Assembly: GCA_964345035.1 (NCBI GenBank)
Contig: CAYFPO010000001.1
Location: 186,001 to 250,000, forward strand
DNA length: 64,000 bases
Reading direction: 5' to 3'
Origin: CAYFPO01 sp964345035
GTDB lineage: Bacteria > Fidelibacterota > Marinisomatia > SCGC-AAA003-L08 > GCA-002704045
Shown here piece by piece: positions 35,253-45,309 of the stretch (positions are counted from its first letter, which is position 1; every line of letters starts with the position of its first letter). The notes under the pieces were generated by a model, which saw only the letters and a program-made list of their open reading frames with translations, was not told the origin of the DNA and ran no database searches. Position numbers and translations under genes: made by a program.

Positions 35253-36534
35253 GGAATAATTTCTTGATTAATTCAGGCCCGGCAAATTTTGAGCTTGAAC
35301 CTAATTTTTCTTCAATTCTTAAAAGCTGATTGTATTTTGCTGTACGATCAGTTCTTGAGGCAGATCCTGTTTTTATCTGACATGAATTAGTTGCTACAGC
35401 AAAATCAGCAATGATTGTATCTTCAGTTTCTCCGGATCTATGGGAAATAATTGTACCTAAATTGTTGTCTTGAGCTAATTGTACCGCATTCAGAGTTTCA
35501 CTTAATGTACCAATTTGATTTAATTTGATCAAAATTGCGTTTATTGCATTCTCATCAATTGCCCGCTGAAGAATTTTCGGATTTGTGACCGTTAAATCAT
35601 CACCAACAATCTGCACAGAGTTACCAATAGTTTGCTGCATCAATTTCCAGCCCTCCCAGTCATTTTGATCGAGGCCATCTTCAATTGATACAATAGGATA
35701 TTTATCAATTAGAATTTTGTAATAATCAATTAATTCATCCGAAGTTAATTTTCTATTTTCTGATGCAAGATGATAATGATTGTCAGATTCATTATAAAAT
35801 TCACTTGAAGCCACATCCAATGCTAGAAAGACTTCTTTTCCAATTTTGTATCCGGATAATTCAACCGCATCTAAAATAACTTCTATCGCTTCTTCATTAG
35901 ATGATAGATCCGGTGCAAATCCGCCTTCATCACCAACAGATGTGTTCAACCCTCTTTTATTAAGTGTTTGCTTGAGATAATGAAAAATCTCAACGCCCAT
36001 TTGCAATGCATCTGAAAAGGTATTTGCCCCCAGAGGATAGATCATGAATTCCTGAAAATCTATATTATTGTCTGCATGGCTTCCGCCATTTAAAATGTTC
36101 ATCATTGGTGCCGGGAGTGTAAAAATATCTTCCCCGTTCAGAAATTCAAAAAATTCAAGACCCATACCATTTGCTCCTGCACGGGCAGTAGCTAAGGAAA
36201 TACCTAATATAGCATTTGCACCTAAATTTCCTTTATTGGGAGTGCCATCAAGATCAATTAATTTCTGATCAATATTTATATATTCTGCTGGATCCATTCC
36301 TATAATTTCTGGTGAAATTATTGAATGGATATTTTCAATCGCCTTCAGTACAGTTTTACCAAGATAGGCATTATTACCATCCCTGAGTTCTACTGCTTCA
36401 TTTTCACCGGTGGACGCTCCTGAGGGAACTGCTGCTCTGCCGGATATTCCATTATTTAGAATTACATCCACTTCCAGTGTAGGGTTTCCTCTGGAATCTA
36501 ATATTTGTCTGGCTTGAATCTTTTGAATTATCAT
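35245..36534 (-). CDS. eno: Enolase
   Basis: 429 codons. Metal ligands and catalytic residues are recognisable: SGASTGENEAVELRD near residue 39, GEVFHxLK-type IFHYLKQTL, SIEDGLDQNDWEGW near 285, GDDLTVTNP near 310, LIKLNQIGTLSET (catalytic Lys) near 335 and SHRSGETEDTIIAD near 365. Dehydrates 2-phosphoglycerate to phosphoenolpyruvate. Head of the minus-strand operon reaching folC; the roughly 170-base region to the divergent flippase gene should hold promoters for both directions. Confidence 0.96.
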   Translation of the reverse strand: MIIQKIQARQILDSRGNPTLEVDVILNNGISGRAAVPSGASTGENEAVELRDGNNAYLGKTVLKAIENIHSIISPEIIGMDPAEYINIDQKLIDLDGTPNKGNLGANAILGISLATARAGANGMGLEFFEFLNGEDIFTLPAPMMNILNGGSHADNNIDFQEFMIYPLGANTFSDALQMGVEIFHYLKQTLNKRGLNTSVGDEGGFAPDLSSNEEAIEVILDAVELSGYKIGKEVFLALDVASSEFYNESDNHYHLASENRKLTSDELIDYYKILIDKYPIVSIEDGLDQNDWEGWKLMQQTIGNSVQIVGDDLTVTNPKILQRAIDENAINAILIKLNQIGTLSETLNAVQLAQDNNLGTIISHRSGETEDTIIADFAVATNSCQIKTGSASRTDRTAKYNQLLRIEEKLGSSSKFAGPELIKKLFHE

Positions 36535-36702
36535 ATTTAATATATTGTCGGCAACTTTTTATTTTTACCTGTTTTTAAAGTTTTACTTTTTTATTTGTTT
36601 TACTACGTCGCAAAAGAGGTTAATTTATCTGTATAATAACTATTGTAAGAATCTTGGATCTTGAAATTTATTAATTCCTTGGAGGGATAATCTAAAATAA
36701 TA
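36535..36702. promoter_or_regulatory. Divergent intergenic region between eno and the flippase gene
   Basis: 168 AT-rich bases. A ribosome-binding sequence GGAGGG lies about 15 bases before the flippase ATG at 36703. No distinct hairpin-plus-T terminator or repeat is visible; presumably contains both promoters, but I cannot assign boxes with confidence. Confidence 0.4.
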
Positions 36703-38106
36703 ATGAAACATTTTATAAAGAATATTTCATTATACGTAGTTGGATACATGCTTGTTCGAGCTGTCTCATTTATACTTCTACCGTTGTTTTCCAATAAACT
36801 GACAGAATCAGAATACGGGACCTATTCAATTATATTAATCTTTATTGCATTTGCTCAGTTTTTATACAGCTACGGAATGGATGCATCATTGATGAAGTTT
36901 TTTGTCAAATATAAAGGGCAAATTAAAAAAGTATATTCTTCAATTTTCATTTCTATTTTAATTACATCAATTATTCTTTCCGGGATGATTTGGTTACTAT
37001 CCGGCAATATATCAATATTGCTTTTAAATGATATTGATGGAAATTTAATTAAAATAGCATCTGTTATTCTGTTTCTGGATTCCTTCTCATTTAGAATTCT
37101 TGTGATTCACCGAATGGAGGGTTACCCCCTCAAATATTTTATTTTAACTTTGAGCAATGTCCTGGTTACACTGTCAGCTAATTTTTATCTGGTGTTTTCC
37201 TTGAATATGGGAGTTACTGGTGCAATGTATGCAACTCTTCTTGGATCAATCACAACGTTTGTATTAGCACTGCCATATATAATTAATCGTATTCAGTTCA
37301 GTGAATTTTCATTTTCCACCTTGCAGGAAATTTTAAAATTCGGACTGCCTTTCCTGCCCTCAATTATTTTTCAAATGGTGTTAGACTTTTCTGATAGAAT
37401 AATCCTTTTAAAATTAACTAATTTGGATATGGTCGGGATCTATAGTGCAGGATATAAAGTTGGTGGTGTAATGCTGATATTAATTTCTGGATTCAGGCTT
37501 GGGTGGGAACCTTATTTTCTAAAATTGGAAGATAATGAAAAAAGATCCAGGATAATTTCAGCAGTTGCAACTAATATTATTATGCTCCAGTTATCTATTC
37601 TTTTATTCACAATTCTATTTGCTGAATTATTTCTTACATCAAATATACTGGGTTTCAGTTTGCTTGGTAAGGATTTTTGGCAGTCAATAGATATAATACC
37701 AATAGTAATGGTTGGATATGTGTTTTTAGGGATTTATTACCTACAAATGCCGGGTATATTTTATTATGAAAAAACATTTGTCCTACCATTTTTTCGAGGA
37801 TTTGCAGCAATTTCTAATATACTTTTGAATTTTCTACTCATTCCAATATTTGGAATTTTTGGTGCTGCTTATGCGACAGCAATAGCATTTTTTCTGATGT
37901 GTATCCCAATGTATTTATATACAAACAAATTATTTTCAATTAAATATCAATGGGGCAGAATCATTGTTTTTTCTATGTTGATTGGTTCAATTTATATTTG
38001 GAAAGAATATTGTGATCCTGAAATAAGTTTATCATTGCTTGCTTTTATTTTTGCGATGGTTTTTCCTATTCTGACAATTATTCAGTCTAAGCGGTCCTTT
38101 AAATGA
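36703..38106 (+). CDS. Polysaccharide/lipid-linked oligosaccharide flippase (Wzx/MATE-like, MVF superfamily)
   Basis: 467 codons with twelve to fourteen hydrophobic segments and the typical N-terminal SFILLPLFSNKLTESEYGTYS, where oligosaccharide flippases have the LxxxPLYxRxLxxxEYG pattern, plus the mid-protein FGLPFLPSIIFQMVLDFSDRIIL. It should translocate lipid-linked glycans across the inner membrane. First gene of a five-gene polysaccharide cluster; overlaps the next gene by 4 bases. Confidence 0.85.
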   Translation: MKHFIKNISLYVVGYMLVRAVSFILLPLFSNKLTESEYGTYSIILIFIAFAQFLYSYGMDASLMKFFVKYKGQIKKVYSSIFISILITSIILSGMIWLLSGNISILLLNDIDGNLIKIASVILFLDSFSFRILVIHRMEGYPLKYFILTLSNVLVTLSANFYLVFSLNMGVTGAMYATLLGSITTFVLALPYIINRIQFSEFSFSTLQEILKFGLPFLPSIIFQMVLDFSDRIILLKLTNLDMVGIYSAGYKVGGVMLILISGFRLGWEPYFLKLEDNEKRSRIISAVATNIIMLQLSILLFTILFAELFLTSNILGFSLLGKDFWQSIDIIPIVMVGYVFLGIYYLQMPGIFYYEKTFVLPFFRGFAAISNILLNFLLIPIFGIFGAAYATAIAFFLMCIPMYLYTNKLFSIKYQWGRIIVFSMLIGSIYIWKEYCDPEISLSLLAFIFAMVFPILTIIQSKRSFK

Positions 38107-39230
38107 AGATTTACTATATTGATCTTAATAATATGACACCCCAATATTCATATCCATTGATATCATCTTTGCAGAATAAATCCAATATAAAAATGATTTT
38201 TATGAAGGCATATTCAATAATTGATGAGGAATTTTATAATTCAAAATATTCTGTAAATTCAATGAAAATTCCATTTTCATTTAGTAAAAACAACTGCCCG
38301 TTCAATAAGCTGCTAAAACCATTCTTTATTTTTGCTGATTTTATATATTTGACAATGAAAATTGATGATCCCAAAAACACAGTCTTACATTTCAACTGGC
38401 TCTCAATTCCAATTATAGAATGGTTTTTTATTTATCTATTTAAATCTATGGGATGTAAAGTTATTTTAACTCAGCATAACTATTTACAACATCAACAACA
38501 GAAATTAAGAATTGGTGAAAATCGAATCTTCCATCTTGCTGATACAATAATTTGTTTGAGTAATTTTGTGAAAACTCAATTTTCCGAATCCCTGCAAAAA
38601 AAAATAACCCTCATCCCACACAGAAATTGCTATGAAAACCTAATCGCAGATAATGACATACAAATTGATAATGAAAAATCTGAATATCGTTTGGTATGTG
38701 TTGGTAATTTAAAATCCTACAAAGGTACGGATTTGGTAATCGATGCATTAGAATATTTGATAAAAGTGAAACAAGTTAATAACTTATATCTGGATATATT
38801 TGGGTTTGGACCAAAAGAAGTGGAAAATAAAATTCAATCCAAAATAGAAGCACTCAGTTTAATAAACAATATCAATTTTGAATGCAAATATCTGCCTTTT
38901 ACAGAGCTTTGCGACATTATAAAACATTCAACGATTGGGCTGTTGCCTTATACAAAAGCAACACAAAGCGGTTTGCCTTATTTGTTTGCATCATTTAATA
39001 AACCAATGATTATGACGAATATTGGTGGATTGCAGGAGCAATATGATAAATCCATTTGCATACTTGCTGATTCGGATGTTGAAAGTATATCGGTAAAAAT
39101 ATTGATGTTAATAGACAGAATTAAAAATAATACAATTAATAAAAATCATTTTGCTAATTATTTGAAGAATAATTCCTGGCATAAAACAGTTGATGAATAT
39201 TATGGAGTGTATGCTGCTTTATGTCAGTAG
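38103..39230 (+). CDS. Glycosyltransferase family 4-like
   Basis: 375 codons. N-terminal GT-B half with LHFNWLSIPIIEWF and LTQHNYLQHQQ, C-terminal half with VCVGNLKSYKGTDLVIDALEYL near residue 203 and IGLLPYTKATQSGLPYLFASF near 290, equivalent to the GT4 ExxxGxxxxEA region. The consensus EX7E glutamates are only partly conserved (the pattern is TQSGLPYLFA). It probably adds a sugar to the repeat unit; the donor is not clear. The stop overlaps the following start by 10 bases. Confidence 0.8.
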   Translation: MKIYYIDLNNMTPQYSYPLISSLQNKSNIKMIFMKAYSIIDEEFYNSKYSVNSMKIPFSFSKNNCPFNKLLKPFFIFADFIYLTMKIDDPKNTVLHFNWLSIPIIEWFFIYLFKSMGCKVILTQHNYLQHQQQKLRIGENRIFHLADTIICLSNFVKTQFSESLQKKITLIPHRNCYENLIADNDIQIDNEKSEYRLVCVGNLKSYKGTDLVIDALEYLIKVKQVNNLYLDIFGFGPKEVENKIQSKIEALSLINNINFECKYLPFTELCDIIKHSTIGLLPYTKATQSGLPYLFASFNKPMIMTNIGGLQEQYDKSICILADSDVESISVKILMLIDRIKNNTINKNHFANYLKNNSWHKTVDEYYGVYAALCQ

Positions 39231-40765
39231 ACCTTCGAACAGGTGTATTGGGATTGAACTATGGATGGATAACCATCCTGCAGCAGGAAGGTATCAGCTT
39301 CTCTGAAATAAAAGATGTAAACAATTTGATTTCAAACAAATCACCTATTTTAATTATCGGAGAATTTTATGATACAGCTGGAAAGGAAAAATTACTTGAA
39401 TACGTAAATTCCGGTGGTATGTTATTGGTGTCTGGAAAAGTTTGGAAACAAGTATTCCAAAATAAAACTACCAAGAGCTATTGTTCCTATCTTATGCCTC
39501 AACCAAACTCTTATTTTTCTTCCGCAGGATTAACAAATATAGATCATAGTATAGAATATCCAACACAAAATAATTTGGTTTTTGATAAATCATTATACAT
39601 CTATAAATTTGATTACGGCGATGGTACTATATTGATCTATCCGTTTGATATTAACAAGCTGATGTTAACTTCTAAAAGTACAAGAAGAAATTTTTATTAT
39701 TCTGGAAATGAGTTACCATCAGAAGTTGTGTGTGCCGTTTCAAAATCAGGTGTAAGAAAAATAATGTGTTTATGTCTTGAGTATTTATGGAATCAAAAAG
39801 ATTTACCATTTATCCAGCAATGGTATTTTCCCGAAAGAACTAAATCATTATTTTGTTTTCGTATTGATACTGATTTTTGCACAAAAACCCAAGCTAAAAA
39901 TTTATATAACTTATGCAAAAAATTTGAAATTCCAGCGACCTGGTTTATCGAGACTTCTTCAATAACAATGTTAAAAGAAGTTTATAGCAATTTTAAAAAT
40001 CAGGAAATGGCATTTCATGGAAACAGACATTTGGTATTTAAAACCAAAACTGAGAATTTAGAAAATATCCGCATTGGATTGAGGAAATTAAAGGATGTTG
40101 GTATTAATGATATTTCCGGATTTGCAGGGCCGTTTGGAGAATGGAATGAATCTTTAGGTGAATCCCTTGAAAACAATTTTTCATATTCATCAGAATTTTC
40201 CTATGACTATGATAATTTACCCTCATATCCAATTGTAAATGGAATTAAAAGTAATGTAATACAAATTCCAATACATCCTGTAAGTGTAGGCAGGCTTAAA
40301 AGGTCTCATTATTCTTTAGAAGAAATGAAAAATTATTACGATCAATTAATAGATGATAAAGTAAATAATAATGAACCGGTTATTCTATATTACCACCCGG
40401 GAAATGATGCAATAGAAGTTGTAAAATTCATTTTTAATAAAATAACTTCAATGAAACTACAAAAAATGTTTATGAGCGATTTCGCGGATTATTGGAAAAC
40501 CAGAATTAACAATATTCCTGTTTATAAATTTTCAAATTCAATTTTAACAGGACATAATAATGTTCAAGATAATCAATATATTCATATTAAGTTGAATGGT
40601 AAACATACATTAGAAATTGCAAATAAATATATTGAATTAAAAAAATTGAAATTTAAACAGAAAAAAATTAGTTTTATTCCAAATGACATTAAAAAGCTCA
40701 GACAATTTAGCTGGAGACATTATTTGTATAATTTTGAATTGAGTAAATCTAAGACAAGAATGTGA
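39221..40765 (+). CDS. Two-domain protein: GATase-like N-terminus plus polysaccharide deacetylase-like (NodB) domain
   Basis: 514 codons. Residues 1-190 resemble a Rossmann/glutamine-amidotransferase-like fold (SPILIIGEFYDTAGKEKLL, VNSGGMLLVSGKVW). From about 205 a NodB-type domain follows: FRIDTDFCTKTQAKN near 222 with the metal/catalytic Asp pair position, PATWFIETSS, then MAFHGNRHLVF near 264 (His metal ligand), a substrate-facing AGPFGEWNESLG near 305 and ILYYHPGND near 390. The C-terminal 90 residues are Lys-rich and unrecognised. It may deacetylate or otherwise modify the polysaccharide. Overlaps neighbouring glycosyltransferase genes at both ends, so operonic. Confidence 0.7.
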   Translation: MSVDLRTGVLGLNYGWITILQQEGISFSEIKDVNNLISNKSPILIIGEFYDTAGKEKLLEYVNSGGMLLVSGKVWKQVFQNKTTKSYCSYLMPQPNSYFSSAGLTNIDHSIEYPTQNNLVFDKSLYIYKFDYGDGTILIYPFDINKLMLTSKSTRRNFYYSGNELPSEVVCAVSKSGVRKIMCLCLEYLWNQKDLPFIQQWYFPERTKSLFCFRIDTDFCTKTQAKNLYNLCKKFEIPATWFIETSSITMLKEVYSNFKNQEMAFHGNRHLVFKTKTENLENIRIGLRKLKDVGINDISGFAGPFGEWNESLGESLENNFSYSSEFSYDYDNLPSYPIVNGIKSNVIQIPIHPVSVGRLKRSHYSLEEMKNYYDQLIDDKVNNNEPVILYYHPGNDAIEVVKFIFNKITSMKLQKMFMSDFADYWKTRINNIPVYKFSNSILTGHNNVQDNQYIHIKLNGKHTLEIANKYIELKKLKFKQKKISFIPNDIKKLRQFSWRHYLYNFELSKSKTRM

Positions 40766-41799
40766 AAATTCTATTTAATAGTTATCAGTCAATTTCTTTG
40801 ATGAAGGGTGGGCCTACTTATAAGATCATCCAATTGAAAAAATCATTAGAAAAAATTGGAGTATCCGTAGAATTATTCAATCAATGGAAACAAATCAATT
40901 ATACGGATTTTGATTTAGTACATATTTTTAATGCACATTCAGGTACCTATCATTTTTCAGAAAGCCTGAAACTCAGCGGTATCAAATATGTGGTTAATCC
41001 AATTTATTTTAGTAAACATTCTTCTTCAAAAATTAGATTATATCTGAAAGCACAAAAAATTGTAAAAAAACTCTTAAATGGCACTCTGTCTGAAATCGCC
41101 ATGGCACAGGAAATATGCAAGAATGCAGAATTGGTACTCCCAAATACAAACAATGAGAAAATGTTGATTAAAAATGGTTTGGGTATTGTTGAAAAAAAAT
41201 TAACCACTATTCCAAATGGTGTTGAAAAAAGATTTTTATTTGCACAACCGGATTATTTTAAGGTCAAATATAAGATGACTGATTTCATTTTGCATGTTGG
41301 TCATATTGGTGCCAATAGAAAAAATACATATAATTTGCTGCAGGCAGTTTTAAAAATAGATCATCCTCTGGTAATTATTGGTAATGTTCTCAATAATTCC
41401 GAAGGTGTAAAATGTATGAAGATTATACAGAATGCGTCCAACATATTACATTTAGACTGGGTAGACCATGATGATGATTTATTAAAATCAGCATATGCAG
41501 CCTGTAACACTTTTGTTTTACCATCTAAATATGAGACACCGGGGAGGGCCGCATTGGAAGCTGCATTAGCAGGAGCAAAAATAGTGATAACACCCAATGG
41601 CGGTACAAGAGAATATTTTCGAGATATGGCATATTATTGCAATCCAAATTCAATTGATGACATTAAAGCAAAAATCACTGAATCGTTAAATGATAAAAAT
41701 CCCGGGAAATTATCTGCTCATATTAGTAAAAATTATTTATGGGATAAAATTGCTGATCAAACAAAATTGGTATATACACAATTAATAAATAATTTCTGA
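40762..41799 (+). CDS. Glycosyltransferase family 4
   Basis: 345 codons starting with GTG at 40762, overlapping the previous stop by 4 bases. GT-B fold with the donor-site segment FVLPSKYETPGRAALEAALAG near residue 250 and ITPNGGTREYF near 270, the family's EX7E core (ETPGRAALE). The N-terminus (SYQSISLMKGGPTYKI) has the Gly-Gly-Pro nucleotide loop. Retaining glycosyltransferase for the cluster's polysaccharide; sugar not known. Confidence 0.87.
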   Translation: MKILFNSYQSISLMKGGPTYKIIQLKKSLEKIGVSVELFNQWKQINYTDFDLVHIFNAHSGTYHFSESLKLSGIKYVVNPIYFSKHSSSKIRLYLKAQKIVKKLLNGTLSEIAMAQEICKNAELVLPNTNNEKMLIKNGLGIVEKKLTTIPNGVEKRFLFAQPDYFKVKYKMTDFILHVGHIGANRKNTYNLLQAVLKIDHPLVIIGNVLNNSEGVKCMKIIQNASNILHLDWVDHDDDLLKSAYAACNTFVLPSKYETPGRAALEAALAGAKIVITPNGGTREYFRDMAYYCNPNSIDDIKAKITESLNDKNPGKLSAHISKNYLWDKIADQTKLVYTQLINNF

Positions 41800-41801
41800 A
41801 G

Positions 41802-42725
41802 TTGGAAAATCGCAATATATTTCTATCCATCATTATCATTGGATATAACACAGAAAAATATCTAAAAGGATGTTTGGATTCCATCAATTTAAAGAATGAT
41901 AAAATTAATGATGTTGAAGTGATTTATGTAGATGATGGATCAACGGACAGGTCAGTAGAATTATTTAATACATATCCTATGAAATACCAAAAAAAAACCA
42001 TTGTAAATCCATCCAATTTAGGACGAAATCACGCAAGAAATTCCGGTATTAATAATTCATCCGGAGAGTGGTGTTTATTTACAAATAGCAATATGAAATT
42101 TTCAGAAAATACTGTGCAAAACTTTTATGATCGATGTAGGAGAACTCAAGCAATCGGAATTTCCGGTTCAATTCAATATTTATGTTCAGATACAAAATTT
42201 CAAAATTATTTAAATCACCAAAAAAGAGGGCTAAAACAATTTAAAGATGGAACAAAAATTCCATCGAATTTATTTCTTTTTAGTAATTCCTGTGTGAAAA
42301 AAAAAGTTTTTGATATTGTGGGATTTTTTGATAAAAATTTAATTGGTTATGGTGGCTCTGAATTGGAAATGGCAAAAAGGATTGAATCTAAATATCCAGA
42401 CAGTTTTGTATTTGCTTCAAATTGCCGGTCAATTAGAAAAAATCACCCCGGCTTGTCTGATCATATTAAGAGACTTGAGGATTTTGGTGCAAATAACTTC
42501 AATCAATTAATTAATTTAGTTGACAGTGAAAGGTTGTCAATTGTTTACAGGACAGCGAGGGGATTTCACTCTCACGCTTCTAATTGGTTAATTCCCATAT
42601 TTACTATTATGCAAAAAGTTAATTTATTGTTAATTGCGCTACTGCCAAATATTTTCAACAGATTTATTATTAAATTCCTGCTCGGAATTTCTCTAATTAA
42701 GGGCGCATCTTATACAAAAAATTAA
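41802..42725 (+). CDS. Glycosyltransferase family 2
   Basis: 307 codons. TTG start at 41802, two bases after the previous stop. GT-A signature FLSIIIIGYNTEKYLKGCL at the N-terminus, VIYVDDGSTDRSVELF near 45, NLGRNHARNSGINNSSGEW near 70 (the nucleotide-binding strand) and the acceptor-side FFDKNLIGYGGSELEMAKRI near 185. A pair of hydrophobic C-terminal segments follows (residues 265-300). Inverting transferase; sugar unknown. Confidence 0.87.
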   Translation: MENRNIFLSIIIIGYNTEKYLKGCLDSINLKNDKINDVEVIYVDDGSTDRSVELFNTYPMKYQKKTIVNPSNLGRNHARNSGINNSSGEWCLFTNSNMKFSENTVQNFYDRCRRTQAIGISGSIQYLCSDTKFQNYLNHQKRGLKQFKDGTKIPSNLFLFSNSCVKKKVFDIVGFFDKNLIGYGGSELEMAKRIESKYPDSFVFASNCRSIRKNHPGLSDHIKRLEDFGANNFNQLINLVDSERLSIVYRTARGFHSHASNWLIPIFTIMQKVNLLLIALLPNIFNRFIIKFLLGISLIKGASYTKN

Positions 42726-42727
42726 AT

Positions 42728-43642
42728 TTGATCCTTCCTAAAACAATTGCATCTTTAGATATCGGAACCAATACAGTTACATTATTAATTGTAGAAATTA
42801 TTAATGGTAAAATAAAAGTGAAATATGAAAATGAATTCATAACGAGATTGGGAGAAGGTATTTCAAAAAATGGTAATATTAGTAGCCAGGCAATTGAACG
42901 ATGTAAAAATATACTAAATGAATGCAAATCCTTTCTTGATAAATTTAAAGCCAAAGATGTTCATAGTGTAGCTACCAGTGCACTAAGAAGGTCTGAAAAT
43001 CAAGAGGAAGTCATGTCTGTAATACATGGCTGTGAATTTTATCCTGAAATTATTTCCGGTAAAAGAGAAGCTGAATTAGTCGGGATATCAGTGATTAAAG
43101 AATTTTCTGGAATATTAGATAGTGCAATTGTAATTGATATTGGAGGAGGAAGTACAGAGTTTATTTTTATTCAGGGTAGAAAAATTGTTGATGTAAAAAG
43201 TATAAATATTGGTACTGTAATTCTAACCGAAAAATTCATCTCCACAGACCCTGTGTCCGAATTTGACAGAAACCAAATCATCAAATATATATCTCAACAA
43301 ATAGAGCGAATAAATTTTTCCCGGAATACTATTAAATCTTTAATTGGAGTAGGGGGTACTGTTACGACCATAGGGGCAATTATCAAAAAAGTTGAGCCCT
43401 ATGATTCACAAAAAATTCATAAGATGATATTCAATAGAGATTCTTTAGAGCTGTTAGAAAAGGATATTTTGTATCAAAAATTAAATTTCAGGAAAAAGAT
43501 TCCAGGATTACATCCTTTAAGGGCAGAAATAATTCCTTCCGGTTGTTTATTACTTTCAACAATTATGGATTTATTGAATTTTCAGGAAATAACAGTATGT
43601 GATCGTGGGCTCAGGTGGGGAGTTTTATGGGACAATATTTAG
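42728..43642 (+). CDS. Ppx/GppA family phosphatase (exopolyphosphatase or pppGpp phosphatase)
   Basis: 304 codons starting with TTG at 42728, two bases after the GT2 stop. Sugar-kinase/Hsp70-type ATPase fold: ASLDIGTNTVTLLIVE near residue 7, VATSALRRSEN near 80, VIDIGGGSTEFIF near 137, then LIGVGGTVTTIGAI near 200 and HPLRAEIIPSGCLLL near 263, all diagnostic. It hydrolyses polyphosphate or pppGpp. The shorter (about 300 residue) single-module form is typical of many non-proteobacteria. Tail to tail with the hypothetical membrane gene (4-base overlap). Confidence 0.9.
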   Translation: MILPKTIASLDIGTNTVTLLIVEIINGKIKVKYENEFITRLGEGISKNGNISSQAIERCKNILNECKSFLDKFKAKDVHSVATSALRRSENQEEVMSVIHGCEFYPEIISGKREAELVGISVIKEFSGILDSAIVIDIGGGSTEFIFIQGRKIVDVKSINIGTVILTEKFISTDPVSEFDRNQIIKYISQQIERINFSRNTIKSLIGVGGTVTTIGAIIKKVEPYDSQKIHKMIFNRDSLELLEKDILYQKLNFRKKIPGLHPLRAEIIPSGCLLLSTIMDLLNFQEITVCDRGLRWGVLWDNI

Positions 43643-44142
43643 GCTAATTCATATTCATCAGAAGATAGTTCTTCTTCGGTTACTTCCTCCCATTCATCAT
43701 CGTTATACTCTTTGGCTTTCTCTTCTTGTTGGCTTGCATCGTTTAATGTCAATTTTCTTTTATTAACAAGATTCGGTAATGTATCTTCTACTACATAAAA
43801 AAGTAGTGCCGGTACTAACGAAAACAAGATCACTCCGAGTGATTTTGCAATTCCAGATGCTTTAAATTGAAAACTTCCTCTTGGGAAAGCAACTTCCTCT
43901 ACTCCATACACAAAAAATATTGCAATTCCCATAATAATACCTGCACCAATAATTACATTTCCAATAAGTTTATAATTTTTTCTATTCTCTACAACCAGTG
44001 AATAACCAATCCAACTAATGAGAGTAAATGCAGCCACAATTATACTAAAAGTAAATTCTTTGGCTGAAACTACAAATAGAAAAACAATAAATCCTGCTAT
44101 TAAGATTGTCCAGCCAATTATTTTTTGTACGTTTAAATTCAT
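43639..44142 (-). CDS. Hypothetical four-helix membrane protein with acidic C-terminal tail
   Basis: 167 codons. Four hydrophobic segments near residues 6-25, 28-47, 58-78 and 94-116, then a cytoplasmic-type tail (KRKLTLNDASQ) that ends in an acidic run (DDEWEEVTEEELSSDEYELA). No family recognised. It is flanked by Ppx/GppA tail-to-tail and diverges from the oxidoreductase-lpxB operon. Confidence 0.65.
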   Translation of the reverse strand: MNLNVQKIIGWTILIAGFIVFLFVVSAKEFTFSIIVAAFTLISWIGYSLVVENRKNYKLIGNVIIGAGIIMGIAIFFVYGVEEVAFPRGSFQFKASGIAKSLGVILFSLVPALLFYVVEDTLPNLVNKRKLTLNDASQQEEKAKEYNDDEWEEVTEEELSSDEYELA

Positions 44143-44287
44143 TTGTATCTTCCTAAGATGCTTAATTTGTCCACTGGGTTAATTTCTAACACAGATGTAA
44201 TAAATATCAAGATTTAATTATACATAGATAGAATTTTTAGATTACTACTATTATACCATATTCTATTTAATCATTAATTTTATTACA

Positions 44288-45274
44288 ATGTCAGAAAATA
44301 AATCAGTGAAAGTGGGAATTATTGGTGTCGGTCATCTTGGCAAGTTTCATATCGAGCAGTATTTTAATATTAAAAAAGCCGACGTTGTTGGAATTTTCGA
44401 TACAGATTCAAACAGAATGAAAGAGATTTCAAAATCGTACAATATTCCATTTTTTTCTAACATAAATGAATTGTTAATTAGATGTGATGCTATATCTGTT
44501 GTGACTCCAACGAATTATCATTTTTCTGTAGCAGATAAAGCTTTGGATAATAACTGCCATGTATTTATAGAAAAACCCATCACCCAAACAGTAGATCAAG
44601 CCAGAAAATTATTGGATAAAGCTGATTATAATGATCGTATAATCCAAGTAGGTCATATTGAACAATTTAATCCAGCATTCCTTAGTTTGAACCTGGAAAG
44701 TATTTCCCCCAGATTTATTGAAGCTCATCGTTTGTCACCTTTTAATCCAAGGGGGACTGATGTCCCGGTAGTATTGGATTTGATGATCCACGATATTGGA
44801 ATTGTATTGGAATTGGTTAATTCTGAAATTAAATCCATTCAGGCAAATGGTGTCAATGTAGTTTCAGATTCTGCTGATATTGCAAATACAAGGGTTGAAT
44901 TTGAAAATGGGTGTGTTGCAAATTTAACAGCGAGTCGGATTTCCCAAAAGAAAATGAGAAAGCTGCGATTTTTTCAAGAATATAATTATACTACTATTGA
45001 TTTTACACAAAACAAAGTAGAAATATATGAAATTTGTGACACTGAGCCTGAATTGAAAAATAACGAAATATGCCTCTCATTGGACAGTGAGACAAAAAAA
45101 TATGTGATCTACAAAACTCCTGTGATTAAATCTGATAATGCTCTTAGATTGGAATTGGAACATTTTATTGAATCCATCTTAAATGATAATAATCCGATAG
45201 TTGATGGTCACAGGGCTACAGAAGCTCTTAGTGTTGCACTTACAATTCAAAATATTATTGATAAGAACACATAA
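44288..45274 (+). CDS. Gfo/Idh/MocA family oxidoreductase, possible GnnA (UDP-GlcNAc 3-dehydrogenase) linked to lipid A
   Basis: 328 codons. N-terminal Rossmann domain with VGIIGVGHLGKFHIEQY near residue 10, the conserved EKP of VFIEKPITQTV near 91 and VGHIEQFNPAFLSL near 119, then the catalytic His region DLMIHDIGIVLELV near 160. The VGHIE(Q/R)FNPAF segment is one I associate with oxidoreductases encoded next to lpxA/lpxB, where GnnA oxidises UDP-GlcNAc at C3 to prepare a 3-amino sugar for lipid A. The transaminase GnnB is not in the window. Followed by lpxB after 35 bases. Other nucleotide-sugar oxidoreductases are possible. Confidence 0.72.
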   Translation: MSENKSVKVGIIGVGHLGKFHIEQYFNIKKADVVGIFDTDSNRMKEISKSYNIPFFSNINELLIRCDAISVVTPTNYHFSVADKALDNNCHVFIEKPITQTVDQARKLLDKADYNDRIIQVGHIEQFNPAFLSLNLESISPRFIEAHRLSPFNPRGTDVPVVLDLMIHDIGIVLELVNSEIKSIQANGVNVVSDSADIANTRVEFENGCVANLTASRISQKKMRKLRFFQEYNYTTIDFTQNKVEIYEICDTEPELKNNEICLSLDSETKKYVIYKTPVIKSDNALRLELEHFIESILNDNNPIVDGHRATEALSVALTIQNIIDKNT

Positions 45275-45309
45275 TTATCTACTTAGTCTGAATACAACTA
45301 CAATTCTAA

